A stretch of DNA of 61,860 nucleotides from positions 1-61,860 of the forward strand of contig JAGDCV010000093.1 in the NCBI GenBank assembly GCA_017958365.1, written 5' to 3'. The notes below the pieces were generated by a model, which was not told the origin of the DNA, made no database searches, and saw only the letters and a program-made list of their open reading frames with translations. Position 1 is the first letter of the stretch. Every line of letters begins with the position of its first letter. Both the position numbers and the translations under genes were made by a program. Origin of the DNA: Clostridiales bacterium. GTDB lineage: Bacteria > Bacillota > Clostridia > Saccharofermentanales > Saccharofermentanaceae. This document shows, piece after piece, positions 34,735 to 44,991 of this stretch.

Positions 34735-36162
34735 ATGATCTCATTCGGGTTATCGCTGGTTGTACTGATACTTGGATACTTATTCTTCGGAAGACTGGTC
34801 GCATGGGTGTTCGAGCCGGATGACAGGAAGACTCCTGCAGAAGTGAAGCAGGACGGCGTCGATTACGTGCCCCTTAAACTGTGGAAATCTTATCTTGTAC
34901 AGCTTCTTAACATCGCAGGAACCGGACCTATATTCGGAGCTTTGATGGGTGCCTGCTTCGGTCCCGTCGTATTCCTCTGGATAGTATTCGGAGCCATAAT
35001 CGCGGGCGGCGTTCACGACTACATGTGCGGAATGATTTCTGAACGTAATGACGGAGCGTCCATCGCGGAATTGTCCGGAACATATATCGGATCTTTTGCC
35101 AAGTGGTGTATGAGGATCTTCTCTGTTTTACTGCTGCTTCTTTGCGGAACCGTCTTTGTAACGAGTCCGGCAGCACTTCTTGACAGTCTCATGCCCGGAA
35201 GATTCGGCAAGATGTTCTGGATCGTTCTTATACTTCTTTACTATCTGTTCGCCGCTATCTGGCCGATCGATAAGGTTATTGGCCGTGTCTATCCGTTCTT
35301 TGGCATTGTACTTATCATCATGGCGACCGGTATCGTATTCGGAATATTTAAAGGCGGATATACGATACCTGAGATCACGTTTGCAAATCTTCATCCTGAT
35401 AATCTTCCGGTATGGCCGTTTATGTTTGTAACCGTTGCCTGCGGTGCCGTATCAGGATTTCATTCGACACAGTCTCCGATGGTCGCCAAGTGTATCACCT
35501 CTGAATATCAGGGAAGAAGAGTCTTCTATGGAGCGATGATCTCTGAAAGTGTAATCGCTCTTGTTTGGGCTGCGGGCGGTGTAGCTTTTTATGGCAGCAC
35601 GGGCGGTCTTAAGACTGCTTTGACGGACCTCGGACAGTCGGGTGTAGTATATGACATCTCAACAGGAATGCTCGGAACTATCGGAGGAATACTTGCGGTG
35701 ATAGGTGTCGTCGTGTGTCCGATAACGTCGGGGGACACGGCTTTTCGCTCGGCCAGGCTTATCCTTGCTGAGACAACGCATCTTGACCAGAAGAGTATAC
35801 GTAACCGCGTTTTACTTACCGTACCTATGCTCCTGTTCGGAGCCGTGATGACGCAGACTGACTTCAATGCGCTTTGGCGCTACTTCTCGTGGAGTAACCA
35901 GTCGCTTGCCATGATCGCGCTGTGGGTGGCGACAGTTTACCTTATCAAGACCAAGGAACACGCCTTTCGGGCACTCATTACAGGTGTCCCTGCTTCGTTC
36001 ATGACCGGTGTGTGTGTTACGTACATCCTCATGGCGGAAGAAGGCTTAAGGATCTCTCAGAAGATTGCATATCCTATCGGTATTGTTGTCGCCGCATCGC
36101 ATTTTGTTTTCTTCCTGATGCTTATATTCACCAAGGAAAAGCACAAGAAAGAGCATTCTTAA
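34735..36162 (+). CDS. Carbon starvation protein CstA-type membrane carrier
   Basis: 475 residues of the CstA family, peptide or pyruvate carriers of the inner membrane. Recognised by the N-terminal LNIAGTGPIFGALMGACFG, GGVHDYMCGMISERNDGASI, the central GFHSTQSPMVAKCITSEYQG and VCPITSGDTAFRSARLILAE. About 14 hydrophobic segments. It is shorter than E. coli CstA (~700), typical of the Clostridia form. SD GTAAGGG lies before ATG 34735, 14 bp after the exporter-like gene. Confidence 0.9.
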   Translation: MISFGLSLVVLILGYLFFGRLVAWVFEPDDRKTPAEVKQDGVDYVPLKLWKSYLVQLLNIAGTGPIFGALMGACFGPVVFLWIVFGAIIAGGVHDYMCGMISERNDGASIAELSGTYIGSFAKWCMRIFSVLLLLLCGTVFVTSPAALLDSLMPGRFGKMFWIVLILLYYLFAAIWPIDKVIGRVYPFFGIVLIIMATGIVFGIFKGGYTIPEITFANLHPDNLPVWPFMFVTVACGAVSGFHSTQSPMVAKCITSEYQGRRVFYGAMISESVIALVWAAGGVAFYGSTGGLKTALTDLGQSGVVYDISTGMLGTIGGILAVIGVVVCPITSGDTAFRSARLILAETTHLDQKSIRNRVLLTVPMLLFGAVMTQTDFNALWRYFSWSNQSLAMIALWVATVYLIKTKEHAFRALITGVPASFMTGVCVTYILMAEEGLRISQKIAYPIGIVVAASHFVFFLMLIFTKEKHKKEHS

Positions 36163-36182
36163 AGAATTCTTAAACTAATTGT

Positions 36183-36197
36183 AGTGTCTATAATGAG
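36183..36197 (+). promoter_or_regulatory. Candidate promoter of ABC ATPase 36240
   Basis: TATAAT (near 36189-36194) with TTCTTA 16 bases upstream (3/6 match), in the 77-bp gap after cstA. CAGGAGGAAAG lies ahead of ATG 36240. Confidence 0.45.
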
Positions 36198-36239
36198 CTC
36201 AGATTGATAGAATGCTTATGGCAAAAACAGGAGGAAAGT

Positions 36240-36944
36240 ATGTTAACAGTAAATGGAGTAACTAAGAAATATAAGAAGTTCGTTGCTAATGATAATCTGA
36301 GTTTTACTATCAATGACGGCGAAGTAGGAATTTTGCTCGGGCCTAACGGTGCGGGTAAATCAACGATCATCAAGTCCATTGCAGGACTTCTTAAGTATCA
36401 GGGAACGATCGAGATCGACGGCCTTGAGAATCATACGCTTGAGGCTAAGAGTAAGCTCGGATATATCCCTGAGATCCCTGCTTTGTATGATACGCTCACG
36501 ATAGACGAGCACCTTGAATTCATAAGACGTGCATATAAAGTTGAAGATGTTTCCGTTAAGGAAAAGCTTCTTGAAAGATTCGAACTTACCGATAAGAGAA
36601 AGAAGATGGGTAAGGAGCTGTCGAAGGGAATGCAGCAGAAGGTCTCCATCTGCTGTGCACTGATGCATAACCCTTCCGTAGTTATCTTCGATGAGCCGAT
36701 GGTAGGTCTTGATCCTCATGCTATCAAGGAGTTAAAGCTCATGTTCAGAGAACTTAAGGATGAGGGTAAGACAGTTCTCATCTCAACACACATGATAGAT
36801 ACTATCGAGGATTACTGGGATGTCGTTCACATCATGATGAACGGTAGGATCGCAGCAACCAGACATAACGTCGCCGATAAGACAGACGATAAGAGCCTTG
36901 AGCAGTTGTTCTTCGAGATAACTGAAGGCGTAAGCGAGTCTTAA
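36240..36944 (+). CDS. ABC transporter ATP-binding protein
   Basis: 234-residue ATPase. Walker A is GPNGAGKSTII, the signature is LSKGMQQKVSICCAL (LSGGQ varied to LSKGM), Walker B is VVIFDEPMVGLDP and the H-loop is ISTHMIDTI. I start at ATG 36240, after CAGGAGGAAAG; an upstream in-frame ATG at 36204 gives no conserved residues. Ten bp before the exporter permease at 36954, so these two form one exporter. It may also serve the permease at 33110. Confidence 0.93.
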   Translation: MLTVNGVTKKYKKFVANDNLSFTINDGEVGILLGPNGAGKSTIIKSIAGLLKYQGTIEIDGLENHTLEAKSKLGYIPEIPALYDTLTIDEHLEFIRRAYKVEDVSVKEKLLERFELTDKRKKMGKELSKGMQQKVSICCALMHNPSVVIFDEPMVGLDPHAIKELKLMFRELKDEGKTVLISTHMIDTIEDYWDVVHIMMNGRIAATRHNVADKTDDKSLEQLFFEITEGVSES

Positions 36945-36953
36945 GGAGGCCTT

Positions 36954-38552
36954 ATGTTAAACGCATATCTGTACAGGGTGCGCAGAGCCGCGCTCAAAAG
37001 ACCGTGGAAATTTATCCTTGCGTTGTTGTTCCTTGGGATCTTCGTTCTTATGATCTCGTATCCCACTTTGATGAGCATGCCGAATTCAGACGGAAGCATG
37101 AGTGATTCGTTTGTACCAAGGGACATCGAAGTAGTTACCGGCGGAATGTATCTCATCGTTCTTGTCATGTTCAACTTCATGTTCTATACGGCACTTAAGA
37201 ACGGTGTCGTGGGTTTCTCAACGGCAGATGTCATTTATCATCTTGCAGGTCCGTTCACGCCGCGGTTTAATCTCATCATCGCTGCTTCCGGAACCATGCA
37301 GATGTGTCTTGTTTTTACATTCCTCATCTGCACCCAGACGGCATTTATCTACAGTGCCATCGGAGTAAGTTCGGTCGATTTGATCTGCATCCTTCTCGGT
37401 GCATATGTCGCGGCTGTCATAGGTTACTTCTTCGGTGCTTTGTTCTGTGCTTTTTTCGCCGATGATGAGAAAAAGAAGAATCGCGTTCTAACTGCCGGTA
37501 TTGTCGTTGATGTTATCGCAGTCGGTGGTTTCTTTGCATCATTGCTTTCAGGCGGAAATTCGTTAAGTGAACTTGGCGTAAGAGGAGTTATATCTGAGTT
37601 CGGAAGATCCTGGTTCATAAAGGGATTCCCGGGCGGCGGCTGGGTAGCTCTTATCTATGACGGTGTCATCAACAACTGCTCTGTGCAAAGTGTTGCAGGA
37701 ATTGCTCTGACACTCATCTCGATATGTGCACTCGTATTTGTATATGGCAAACTTAATCTCGACTACTATGATGAAGCCATCGCTTATGCCCAGAAAGCCC
37801 ATGAGATGGCTGAAGCAAAGCGTGCCGGTATCGATTCAGATACGGCAGCAATGACAAGAAGAGCCAAGGTAGGTAAGGAGAAGCTAGGTTCAGGAACGGG
37901 ATCTTCCGCGATAACCGCCATACACTTTCTCATGAATAAGAGAGGCTCCAAACTGTTCTTTGTAAATCCCTTATCAATCATGTACAGACTCATAACGGGT
38001 GTATATCTTGCATTCATGTCGAACAGTTCTGATGAGCCGCGCGGTATGGTCATGTCGGCATTCATGATGATGATACTCCTTAATGCCGTTCTTTATGCAG
38101 GCGGTAAGACCGTTACCGAGTTTACAAAGCATTATATTTATCTGATTCCGGATACCGCCTCACACAAGCTTCTGGCATGCCTTAGAGCTGATTTGCCTGA
38201 GATGGCATTTGATTCGCTACTGTGTGGCGGTTTGGTATATTTCTTATGCGGATTCACAATCCCTGAAGCTGCTGCTTTTGCTCTCATGATGATCGTGTTT
38301 GATCTTCTGTGCGAGATGTCCGCTCTTCTCATTATGCGTCTTCTCCCGGCACTCGGAAGACAGCTTCTCATGATGGTCAGATACTTCGGAGTATTGTTTG
38401 TAGCAGGAATCGCGGTTGTTCCCATGATTGTTGTTTTCTTTATACTTCAGAGCATGCTTGCCGCAATTCTTGCAGGTGCTGTAACCGGAGTTATATTGCT
38501 TGCAGTGCTTCTTCCGGTTTGCTCCGTTGTTGTTGCCAGGGCGGAGATGTAA
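36954..38552 (+). CDS. ABC exporter permease-like protein (paralogue B)
   Basis: 532 residues, about twelve hydrophobic segments, paralogous to the 33110 protein over the whole length. Landmarks: YRVRRAALKRPWKFILALL, NGVVGFSTADVIYHLAGPF, RRAKVGKEKLGSGTGSSAI, KLFFVNPLSIMYR, YAGGKTVTEFTKHYIYLIPD and CLRADLPEMAFDSLLCGG. It uses the ATPase directly upstream. A strong terminator follows. The substrate is not predictable. Confidence 0.82.
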   Translation: MLNAYLYRVRRAALKRPWKFILALLFLGIFVLMISYPTLMSMPNSDGSMSDSFVPRDIEVVTGGMYLIVLVMFNFMFYTALKNGVVGFSTADVIYHLAGPFTPRFNLIIAASGTMQMCLVFTFLICTQTAFIYSAIGVSSVDLICILLGAYVAAVIGYFFGALFCAFFADDEKKKNRVLTAGIVVDVIAVGGFFASLLSGGNSLSELGVRGVISEFGRSWFIKGFPGGGWVALIYDGVINNCSVQSVAGIALTLISICALVFVYGKLNLDYYDEAIAYAQKAHEMAEAKRAGIDSDTAAMTRRAKVGKEKLGSGTGSSAITAIHFLMNKRGSKLFFVNPLSIMYRLITGVYLAFMSNSSDEPRGMVMSAFMMMILLNAVLYAGGKTVTEFTKHYIYLIPDTASHKLLACLRADLPEMAFDSLLCGGLVYFLCGFTIPEAAAFALMMIVFDLLCEMSALLIMRLLPALGRQLLMMVRYFGVLFVAGIAVVPMIVVFFILQSMLAAILAGAVTGVILLAVLLPVCSVVVARAEM

Positions 38553-38581
38553 TTACAAATCCCCTTTTTACGCATAATCAG

Positions 38582-38622
38582 TCCCCCTTTAGACCACCGT
38601 TTTGGCCAAAAAGGGGGATTTT
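38582..38622 (+). terminator. Terminator between paralogue B and the YitT-like gene
   Basis: TCCCCCTTT (38582-38590) pairs with AAAGGGGGA (38610-38618), followed by TTTTC. An alternative upstream arm (AATCCCCTTTTT, ~38558-38570) can also pair with the same right arm. It may serve both convergent genes. Confidence 0.85.
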
Positions 38623-39272
38623 CATTTGCCGCTACTCGTATATAAGCGCCTGAAGTAGAGTTTCTGGAAGATCTTTGTAAAATACGCAATGAGAGGTCCG
38701 GAAATCAGGACGGAAATTACGGTAATTGCTCCGATCCTTGCACCAAGCAATATACCGGCAACCATGACGATCAGATCCAGAGTTATCTTTACATACTGCA
38801 TCTTTTTATGCGTGATGTCGGTCACGTAAAGGATGAGACCGGTAGGGGGATCTACGCCGATATCAACAGCAATATAAATACCGAGCCCGATGCAAAGGAT
38901 CAGAATTCCTGTAATACCGATAGTTGCACGGATGTAGATGTTCGGATCCGTGAAGATGGCTTCGGGAAGCATGGTGGCGAGATTCGCGAAGAGGCTGTAT
39001 CCTGCCATGAAGATTAACGTACCGATACTTAAGTATTTCCTGCTTGCAAAGAACAGGAAAATGATCAGTACGATATTAACGATAAGAGATACCGTACCGA
39101 TGTTATCAATGGATAATCCAAGCAGCATTCTTAAGCCGTCGTAAAACGTGCCTAATGCATCCATACCGAGGGAGGCGTAATTCATGAATCCGCACCCCGA
39201 GCCGCACAAAAATGCTCCCAGTACGGTGAGCAGAATATCGATTATTCGCGGTCGGAGTTCTTTCTTAGCCAT
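38622..39272 (-). CDS. YczE/YyaS/YitT-family membrane protein
   Basis: 216 residues with five or six transmembrane segments. Motifs of the family are GAFLCGSGCGFMNYASLGMD, where G and N residues are conserved, and DIGVDPPTGLILYVTD. Function in the family is unknown. The start ATG 39272 lies five bases from a TATAAT box, with no SD: leaderless candidate. Divergent from uvrB. Confidence 0.85.
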   Translation of the reverse strand: MAKKELRPRIIDILLTVLGAFLCGSGCGFMNYASLGMDALGTFYDGLRMLLGLSIDNIGTVSLIVNIVLIIFLFFASRKYLSIGTLIFMAGYSLFANLATMLPEAIFTDPNIYIRATIGITGILILCIGLGIYIAVDIGVDPPTGLILYVTDITHKKMQYVKITLDLIVMVAGILLGARIGAITVISVLISGPLIAYFTKIFQKLYFRRLYTSSGK

Positions 39273-39277
39273 AACTC

Positions 39278-39283
39278 ATTATA
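39278..39283 (-). promoter_or_regulatory. -10 box five bases from the YitT-like start
   Basis: Minus TATAAT at 39278-39283, then GAGTT, then ATG 39272. No -35 match is convincing. Confidence 0.5.
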
Positions 39284-39319
39284 AGTCTAATTTCTCATAT
39301 AGAAAACGAACACATGTTC

Positions 39320-39328
39320 TGATATAAT
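39320..39328 (+). promoter_or_regulatory. Extended -10 of uvrB, six bases from the start
   Basis: TGATATAAT (39320-39328) is an ideal extended -10 element. Only CAGGAC separates it from ATG 39335, so transcription should begin at the ATG. The AGGA there is one base from the ATG and too close to work as an SD. Confidence 0.65.
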
Positions 39329-39334
39329 CAGGAC

Positions 39335-41326
39335 ATGTTTAAGTTGGTTTCACAATTCAAGCCTTCGGGAGATCAGCCGAAGGCGATCGGACAGCTGGTT
39401 GAGGGCGTTAAGAAGGGGATGAGAGGACAGACTCTTCTTGGCGTTACGGGTTCAGGTAAGACATTCACGATGGCTAACGTCATCCAGGAACTTAACCGCC
39501 CTACGCTGGTCCTTGCACATAACAAGACTTTGGCGGGACAGCTTTATTCCGAGTTTAAAGAATTGTTCCCTGAGAATGCAGTTGAATACTTTGTCTCATA
39601 CTACGACTATTATCAGCCTGAGGCTTATATCGCATCAACGGATACTTACATCGAGAAGGATTCTTCCATTAATGATGAGATAGACCGCATGAGACACTCA
39701 GCAACAAGGTCGCTTCTTACGCGCGATGATGTTATCGTCGTATCTTCCGTCTCCTGTATCTACGGCATCGGTGAGAAGGAAGACTACATGTCTTTGATGG
39801 TCAATCTCTATGTCGGTCTTGAGATATCACGCGATGCCGTTATGGCTGAGCTTATCAATATACAGTACGATCGTAATGACTTCGAGCTTAAGAGAGGAAC
39901 CTTCAGGTGCAGGGGAGATGTTCTCGATGTTTTCACTCCTGACTCTGATAATGTGATCACGAGGATTGAGTTCTTCGGCGATGAGATAGAGAAGATTTCT
40001 TACGTTGATTTTGTTACAGGACATGTGCTTTATACAAGGACCTTTGCCGAGATATTCCCGGCTTCACACTATGCGACGGGAAGGCAGAAACTTGAGCGCG
40101 CTTTAGGTCTTATCGAGGATGAGCTTGAGGAGCGCATTAAGTATTTCCGCGATGAGGGCAAGCTTGTTGAAGCTTACCGCCTGGAGCAGCGAACCCGCTA
40201 TGACCTCGAGCTTTTACGCGAGACCGGTTTTTGCAAGGGCATCGAGAATTATTCCCGCCACATTGCAGGAAGAGCGGAGGGTGAGCCGCCTTGTACGCTC
40301 CTCGACTTCTTCCCGAAGGATTACCTGATGTTCATCGATGAGTCGCATGTTACGGTGCCGCAGGTAGGCGCGATGTATAAAGGTGACCGCTCACGTAAGG
40401 ACATGCTTGTGGATTATGGTTTCAGACTGCCTTCAGCACGCGATAACAGACCTTTGAAGTTTGAAGAGTTCGAGCCGCGCATGGGTCAGACCATCTTTGT
40501 ATCGGCAACTCCTGCAGATTATGAGGCGAAGCACTCGGAGCAGACGGTGGAGCAGGTCATAAGACCTACTGGACTTCTCGAGCCTCAGATCTATATCAGG
40601 CCTGTCGACGGTCAGATCGAAGATATACTTCATGAGTTGTCCGAGAACAATAAGCGCGGTGAGAAGTCACTCATCATGACGCTTACGAAGAAGATGGCGG
40701 AGGATCTTACCGATTATCTTAAGAAGGAAGACATCCGTGTTACTTATCTTCATTCCGATATCGAGACGGTGGAGAGGATGCAGATACTTAACCAGTTAAG
40801 AAATGATGAGACGGATGTCATCGTCGGTATCAATCTGTTAAGAGAAGGTATCGATCTTCCCGAAGTATCGCTGCTCATGATCTTAGATGCGGATAAGGAA
40901 GGATTCTTAAGATCTGAAAGGTCTCTGATCCAGATCATCGGAAGATGCGCACGTAACAGTAACGGCCGCGTTATCCTGTATGCCGATGAAGTCACCGATT
41001 CGATGATGGGCGCAGTATCTGAGACGAACAGAAGACGTGACATACAGCAGAAGTATAACGAGGAGCACGGCATCGTTCCGAAGACTGTCATCAAGCATGT
41101 GAAGAATGTCTTTGATACCGTTGAGGATGCCGCGAAGAAGGAGAAGGTCAAGAAGATCGATGTTAAGAAACTCATAGAGTCTTCCGATCCGGGCAAGCTT
41201 ACGGATGAGGAAAGACTTAAGCTCATCAACAGTTTAACGAATGATATGAAGAAGGCCGCGAAGGAACTCGACTTCGAGAAGGCGGCCGAGATACGAGATG
41301 TTATCATAAGTCTTAAGGGTAACTGA
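39335..41326 (+). CDS. uvrB: Excinuclease ABC subunit B (UvrB)
   Basis: Damage-verifying helicase of nucleotide excision repair. 663 residues, normal length. Walker A is [15 protein letters not shown] (from residue 34), the beta-hairpin is [11 protein letters not shown], helicase motif II is [11 protein letters not shown], motif VI is [19 protein letters not shown], and the C-terminal UVR domain is [20 protein letters not shown]. It is followed by dnaE after one base. It has a leaderless-type promoter. Confidence 0.97.
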   Translation: MFKLVSQFKPSGDQPKAIGQLVEGVKKGMRGQTLLGVTGSGKTFTMANVIQELNRPTLVLAHNKTLAGQLYSEFKELFPENAVEYFVSYYDYYQPEAYIASTDTYIEKDSSINDEIDRMRHSATRSLLTRDDVIVVSSVSCIYGIGEKEDYMSLMVNLYVGLEISRDAVMAELINIQYDRNDFELKRGTFRCRGDVLDVFTPDSDNVITRIEFFGDEIEKISYVDFVTGHVLYTRTFAEIFPASHYATGRQKLERALGLIEDELEERIKYFRDEGKLVEAYRLEQRTRYDLELLRETGFCKGIENYSRHIAGRAEGEPPCTLLDFFPKDYLMFIDESHVTVPQVGAMYKGDRSRKDMLVDYGFRLPSARDNRPLKFEEFEPRMGQTIFVSATPADYEAKHSEQTVEQVIRPTGLLEPQIYIRPVDGQIEDILHELSENNKRGEKSLIMTLTKKMAEDLTDYLKKEDIRVTYLHSDIETVERMQILNQLRNDETDVIVGINLLREGIDLPEVSLLMILDADKEGFLRSERSLIQIIGRCARNSNGRVILYADEVTDSMMGAVSETNRRRDIQQKYNEEHGIVPKTVIKHVKNVFDTVEDAAKKEKVKKIDVKKLIESSDPGKLTDEERLKLINSLTNDMKKAAKELDFEKAAEIRDVIISLKGN

Positions 41327-41327
41327 T

Positions 41328-44300
41328 ATGTCTGAAGGATTCGTTCATCTTCATCTTCATACTGAGTACAGTCTTCTTGACGGAGCGGTCAGGATAAAGG
41401 AACTCGCGGGAAGACTTAAGGAGATGGGCATGAGTGCATGCGCCATAACCGATCACGGTTCGATGTTCGGTTGTGTCGAATTCTTTAAAGCGATGAAGGA
41501 CGAGGGCATCAAACCCGTCATAGGATGTGAGATCTATGTTGCTCCGGGTTCGAGGTTAGAAAGACCTCAGGATCAGAAGTCGAGAGCGTATCACCACCTG
41601 ATATTGCTTGCTAAGAATAATACGGGCCTTCGTAATCTGAACAGGCTCGTGTCTGCAGGATATACAGAGGGCTTTTACAGGAAACCCAGGATAGACAAGG
41701 AATTACTGGAAAGGTGGCACGACGGATTGATCTGTCTTTCCGGCTGCCTTGCAGGTGAAGTTGCAGATCACATAAGAGAAGGACGCATCAATGAAGCGGA
41801 AAGAACTGCTTTGTGGTTTGATTCTTTGTTTGGAAGGGGTAATTACTATCTTGAGATTCAGAGTAATTTCCTTAAGGATCAGGCAGTTGTCAATGCGGCT
41901 CTGGTGAAGTTATCGGCAAAGACGGGGATACCTTTGGTTGCAACCAATGACTGCCACTATCTTCGCAAGGAAGACAGTGCCGTTCATGAAGTTTTATTAT
42001 GCATGCAGACAGGCTCCAAGATGTCTGATCCCGACAGAATGAAGTTCGAGACGGATGACTTCTACGTTAAGTCAGAGACTGAGATGAGAAGGTTCTTCTC
42101 TGAGATACCGGAGGCGGTCGATAACACATTGAAGATCGCCGATATGTGTGATGCCGAGTATGACTTCTCAACCATTCATCTTCCAAAGTATGAGGTCCCT
42201 TCAGGCTTCTCTGACAACAAGCAGTATCTTAAGTATCTGGTTACGTCAGGACTTGAGAAGAGATTTGCTGTTAAGGGAATGGCTGCCGATCAGGATGTAT
42301 ATCTTAAGAGGGCGGAGTATGAGCTTGATGTAATTAACTCGATGGGATATACCGACTACTATCTCATCGTTTGGGACTTCATAAACTATGCGAAGACGAA
42401 CGGCATCATGGTTGGTCCCGGAAGAGGTTCCGGTGCGGGTTCGCTTGCCGCATATGCGATAGGAATAACCGATGTCGATCCGATTAGGTACAATCTTGTT
42501 TTCGAGCGTTTTCTTAACAGCGAGCGTGTATCGATGCCTGACTTTGATATCGATTTTTGTTATGAGCGAAGACCTGAGGTAATTGATTACGTTACGCGCA
42601 AGTACGGTACTGACAGGGTTGCACAGGTCATTACGTTCGGTACGCTTGCCGCGAGGATATGCATCAGAGATGTCGCGAGGGTGCTTGACCTTCCTTTGAA
42701 CAGGACCGATAAGATCGCGAAGATGATTCCCGAGTCTATCGGCATGACGATAAAGGATGCTTTGGAGGTCCGTAAGGACTTCAAGGCTGAGTATGATTCC
42801 GATCCCGATGTTAAGAGGGTTCTTGATATCGCTATGAGGCTTGAAGGAATGCCGAGACATGCTTCGACTCATGCAGCGGGTGTCATTATCTCAGGTGTAC
42901 CCATAACCGATATTGCACCTTTGGCCGTCAACGACGGAAATACCGTAGTTCAGTTCGCGAAAGCAGATATCGAGAGTGTCGGACTTCTGAAGTTCGACTT
43001 CCTGGGCCTGCGTACACTTACCGTTCTTCGCGACACGGCGGATATGGTCAAGGAGAATTACGGCAAGGAGATCAACTTCGATAAGATCCCGCTTGATGAT
43101 CAGAATGTCTACAGGATGATAGGTGACGGTGATACGGTGGGTGTCTTCCAGCTTGAGAGCGCGGGCATGACTTCGTTTATGAAGGAGTTGAAGCCGACGT
43201 CGATAGAGGATGTAACGGCCGGTATATCACTTTACCGTCCGGGTCCGATGGATCAGATCCCCAAGTATGTCAAAGGCAAGCACGACGCTTCGTCGATATC
43301 GTATGATCATCCGCTTCTCGAACCCATACTTGATGTTACCTACGGATGCATGGTCTATCAGGAGCAGGTAATGCAGATAGTGCGTGACCTTGCGGGATTC
43401 TCGATGGGTCAGTCTGACAACATAAGACGAGCGATGAGCAAGAAGAAGAAATCGCTCATGGAGAAGTACCGTAAGCTCTTTATCTACGGCGGTGTCGATG
43501 AGACAGGACGTGACATCGACGGTGCCATAAAGAGGGGAGTGCCTGAGCAGACTGCCGATAAGATATTTAACGAAGTTGCGGGATTTGCAGGATATGCATT
43601 TAATAAGTCCCACGCTGCCTGTTATGCCCTGGTCGGTTACTATACGGCTTATCTTAAGTGCTACTATCCGACGGAGTTCATGGCAGCCATGCTTAATTCA
43701 TTCAGGTTTAACATCATGCAGGCCGCTTACTACATCAACTGCTGTAAGGTAATGGGCATCGATGTACTGCCGCCTGATGTTAACAGGAGTAAAGCGAAGT
43801 TCTCGACGGAGAAGCTTGATGACGGAAGAATGTCGATCAGGATCGGACTGTCCGTTCTGAAGAATGTCGGTGAGGGCGCAGTTAACGGTCTTATCGATGA
43901 ACGTGATGAGGCAGGACCTTATACTTCATTCGAGAATTTCCTGAGAAGATGTTCGTCTATCGGTATCAAGAAGAATCTGGTCGAGTCTTTAATCTATTCG
44001 TCCGCTCTTGATTTCACGGGATATAACAGGGCTACCATGGTGGCCACGGTAAGGACCGAGCTTGATAAGCTGTCTTATGAGAGCAACCGTCAGGTCGAGG
44101 GGCAGATCAGCCTGTTTGATCTAGGCGGTGACCAGCATGATGAGACTTCGGATTCTATCAGGATCAATCACGTTAATGAGTACCCGGAGGCTGAGAAGCT
44201 TGCACTTGAGAAGGATGTGGTCGGTCTTTATCTGTCCGGACACCCTCTGTCAGGCTATGCGGGATTCATAGAGAAATACAGCACGTTTGACATGCGCTTC

Positions 44301-44936
44301 TTCAGGGAAGCATATGAAGAAGGAAAGACCGAGTCACTTAACGATGATGCCGAAGTAATTATGTGCGGCATGCTTCTTGCGAAGAAGATAAGGACCACCA
44401 AGTCCAAGACAGCGATGGCATCGCTGGTTGCTGAGGATATGTACGGTCAGTTCGAAGGCGCTTTGTTCGGAAAGGTGTTTGATACCTACGCCGCCGCTCT
44501 TGAGACTGACAGACCGTATGTGTTCATAGGAAAGAGACGCATAAGGGGAGAGGATACGTTCTCTCTTGCAATTGATGCCGTGTTCCCGATGCCGCAGGAT
44601 GAGGCTTCGATACAGGAAGTCACGGGTAATTGGCTCTTCCGTAAGGCTTCAGGCAGCAAAAAGACGTCCCCTGCCGCTCCCGTGCAGAGAGATTCCGCCG
44701 CCCCCGCAGCACAGTACGGAGCCGTAAGAGTGCGTTTTACAGGTGATCCTAACGGTTCTTCCTATCAAAGACTTCTTAATTTCCTGGTGTATTTTCACGG
44801 CAGCACGCCTGTCGAGATAGAGTTTGGAGACGGCAGTGTGGCTCCTTTGGCACAGGTTTGCTACATAGATGACCATCCGCAAGTGCTTTTCCTGCTTAAA
44901 AAGCTGTGCGGAGAGGGAAATGTTAAACTGGTGTAA
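41328..44936 (+). CDS. dnaE: DNA polymerase III alpha subunit (DnaE)
   Basis: Replicative or lagging-strand/repair polymerase, 1202 residues. The PHP domain covers 1-~270 (FVHLHLHTEYSLLDG, CAITDHGSMFG). The polymerase core has GPGRGSGAGSLAAYAIGITD and the catalytic motif PDFDIDFCYERR, with Asp at 405 and 407. A helix-hairpin-helix and OB region follow (SLFDLGGDQHDE, then VVGLYLSGHPLSGY). It lacks the exonuclease insert of PolC, so it is a DnaE-type enzyme; Bacillota normally also have polC. Starts one base after the uvrB stop and ends 100 bp before the signalling operon. Confidence 0.96.
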   Translation: MSEGFVHLHLHTEYSLLDGAVRIKELAGRLKEMGMSACAITDHGSMFGCVEFFKAMKDEGIKPVIGCEIYVAPGSRLERPQDQKSRAYHHLILLAKNNTGLRNLNRLVSAGYTEGFYRKPRIDKELLERWHDGLICLSGCLAGEVADHIREGRINEAERTALWFDSLFGRGNYYLEIQSNFLKDQAVVNAALVKLSAKTGIPLVATNDCHYLRKEDSAVHEVLLCMQTGSKMSDPDRMKFETDDFYVKSETEMRRFFSEIPEAVDNTLKIADMCDAEYDFSTIHLPKYEVPSGFSDNKQYLKYLVTSGLEKRFAVKGMAADQDVYLKRAEYELDVINSMGYTDYYLIVWDFINYAKTNGIMVGPGRGSGAGSLAAYAIGITDVDPIRYNLVFERFLNSERVSMPDFDIDFCYERRPEVIDYVTRKYGTDRVAQVITFGTLAARICIRDVARVLDLPLNRTDKIAKMIPESIGMTIKDALEVRKDFKAEYDSDPDVKRVLDIAMRLEGMPRHASTHAAGVIISGVPITDIAPLAVNDGNTVVQFAKADIESVGLLKFDFLGLRTLTVLRDTADMVKENYGKEINFDKIPLDDQNVYRMIGDGDTVGVFQLESAGMTSFMKELKPTSIEDVTAGISLYRPGPMDQIPKYVKGKHDASSISYDHPLLEPILDVTYGCMVYQEQVMQIVRDLAGFSMGQSDNIRRAMSKKKKSLMEKYRKLFIYGGVDETGRDIDGAIKRGVPEQTADKIFNEVAGFAGYAFNKSHAACYALVGYYTAYLKCYYPTEFMAAMLNSFRFNIMQAAYYINCCKVMGIDVLPPDVNRSKAKFSTEKLDDGRMSIRIGLSVLKNVGEGAVNGLIDERDEAGPYTSFENFLRRCSSIGIKKNLVESLIYSSALDFTGYNRATMVATVRTELDKLSYESNRQVEGQISLFDLGGDQHDETSDSIRINHVNEYPEAEKLALEKDVVGLYLSGHPLSGYAGFIEKYSTFDMRFFREAYEEGKTESLNDDAEVIMCGMLLAKKIRTTKSKTAMASLVAEDMYGQFEGALFGKVFDTYAAALETDRPYVFIGKRRIRGEDTFSLAIDAVFPMPQDEASIQEVTGNWLFRKASGSKKTSPAAPVQRDSAAPAAQYGAVRVRFTGDPNGSSYQRLLNFLVYFHGSTPVEIEFGDGSVAPLAQVCYIDDHPQVLFLLKKLCGEGNVKLV

Positions 44937-44963
44937 ATCTGCTGTAAATCATCTTCAGGCATA

Positions 44964-44991
44964 GTAAATTGTCAATTTACTGTGATAAAAT
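44964..44991 (+). promoter_or_regulatory. Palindromic operator candidate and promoter of the signalling operon
   Basis: GTAAATTG-T-CAATTTAC (44964-44980) is a perfect 17-bp palindrome. It ends two bases before an extended -10 element (TG at 44983-44984, TAAAAT at 44986-44991). It covers the -35 and spacer positions, the usual place for a regulator. A further AT-rich inverted repeat, ATAAAATAA (44985-44993) with TTATTTTAT (45003-45011), lies downstream. No regulator is identified. Confidence 0.55.

Noticed and set aside
42246..42872. 208-codon minus-strand frame within dnaE
   Set aside because: Lies wholly opposite conserved polymerase motifs; no SD.
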